From the IMG/VR virus record IMGVR_UViG_3300036791_000093, positions 1 to 54,684 of that record: a stretch of 54,684 nt of DNA; one strand, given 5' to 3'. This document shows positions 54,545-54,684 of this stretch, in pieces; the first letter of the stretch is position 1; the number at the start of each line of letters is the position of its first letter. Made by a program: the position numbers and the translations under genes. This DNA comes from a virus. Below the pieces are notes generated by a model that did no database searches, was not told the DNA's origin, and saw only the letters and a list, made by a program, of their open reading frames with translations.

Positions 54545-54684
54545 ATGCGCGAAAGGGATATTAACAGAAAGCTTTTCCACGCGGGCCATTATGAGATTAT
54601 AGCGGCTCGCTTTCGTGAGGCTTTCGAGCCTTTCGTGATGGGTAACAATGTCAATGGTGAGAACAGTCGTGAACTTACGGCTCT
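54545..54684 (+). CDS. Hypothetical protein, 5' part (gene crosses the contig join)
   Basis: It starts at ATG 54545, with GGAAAGGAAA upstream, and runs off the window; the same frame resumes at base 3 of the window and ends at 266, giving about 104 residues. It begins MRERDINRKLFHAGHYEI, a basic helical start. No family recognised. This gene shows that the contig closes into a circle. Confidence 0.85.
   Translation, partial: MRERDINRKLFHAGHYEIIAARFREAFEPFVMGNNVNGENSRELTA
54558..54684. repeat. Terminal direct repeat, right copy
   Basis: Identical to bases 1-127. It shows that the contig is circular or circularly permuted. The exact length of 127 is suspiciously that of an assembly k-mer. Confidence 0.95.

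Noticed and set aside
1-54684. Temperate life cycle (integrase, CI-type repressor, attachment site)
   Set aside because: No recombinase or repressor-type gene other than the small RHH protein was seen; SOS-type boxes alone do not prove lysogeny.

Overview
This window is a complete double-stranded DNA phage genome of about 54.56 kb in circular form. Bases 1-127 are repeated exactly at 54558-54684, and one gene runs across the join, so the contig is circular (or circularly permuted) and opened at an arbitrary point. The phage is a contractile-tailed (myovirus-type) virus: it has a tail sheath, tail tube, gp25-like wedge, baseplate J and tail protein I. An actinobacterial host is likely but not proven. 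The support is a secreted lysozyme-fold protein of the resuscitation-promoting-factor (Rpf) type, an endolysin layout typical of actinophages, frequent GTG/TTG starts, and two LexA/SOS-type boxes. I saw no integrase, excisionase or CI-type repressor, so a strictly lytic life cycle is the simpler reading. I saw no convincing tRNA gene.

Layout. (1) 47.8-54.7 kb continuing through the join to 19.0 kb, plus strand: early and replication genes. The 47.8-54.5 kb part has many very small proteins (zinc knuckles, a ribbon-helix-helix protein, membrane peptides, a SprT-like protease). They are separated by unusually long non-coding stretches full of strong hairpins. From 3.1 to 18.5 kb come a SNF2-type helicase, a RecB/Cas4-type nuclease, a Sak4-like ATPase with a DUF669-like ssDNA-binding partner, a primase-helicase-like protein, a dNMP kinase, a family A DNA polymerase with an N-terminal uracil-DNA-glycosylase-like domain, and a RuvC-like resolvase. 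Together they form a self-contained replication and recombination set. The arm ends with the secreted Rpf-like protein. (2) 19.0-46.1 kb, minus strand: late genes. Read from high to low coordinates they are small and large terminase, portal, protease/scaffold, decoration, major capsid, connectors, sheath, tube, frameshifted chaperones, tape measure, LysM protein, hub with two hydrolase domains, giant collagen-like fibre, wedge with LamG domain, baseplate J, tail protein I, collar-type fibre, endolysin and holin. A 14-bp-stem hairpin at 18970-19034 separates the two convergent arms. (3) 46.28-47.35 kb: one isolated GC-rich minus-strand gene of unknown function behind tandem terminators. It faces a 484-base repeat-rich intergenic region that may be a regulatory hub or origin.

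Several things stand out. Two non-coding segments (49941-50252 and 50947-51388) look like large structured RNAs; the second has a 21-bp long-range helix. There is a recurring family of long-stem leader hairpins. Three promoters share one 11-base core, and two SOS-type boxes sit beside strong promoters. A LamG domain is inserted into a gp25-like wedge protein. Three full homing-type HNH genes and one truncated copy sit next to the nuclease, polymerase and terminase genes. All assignments are by reading the sequence; no database search was run.
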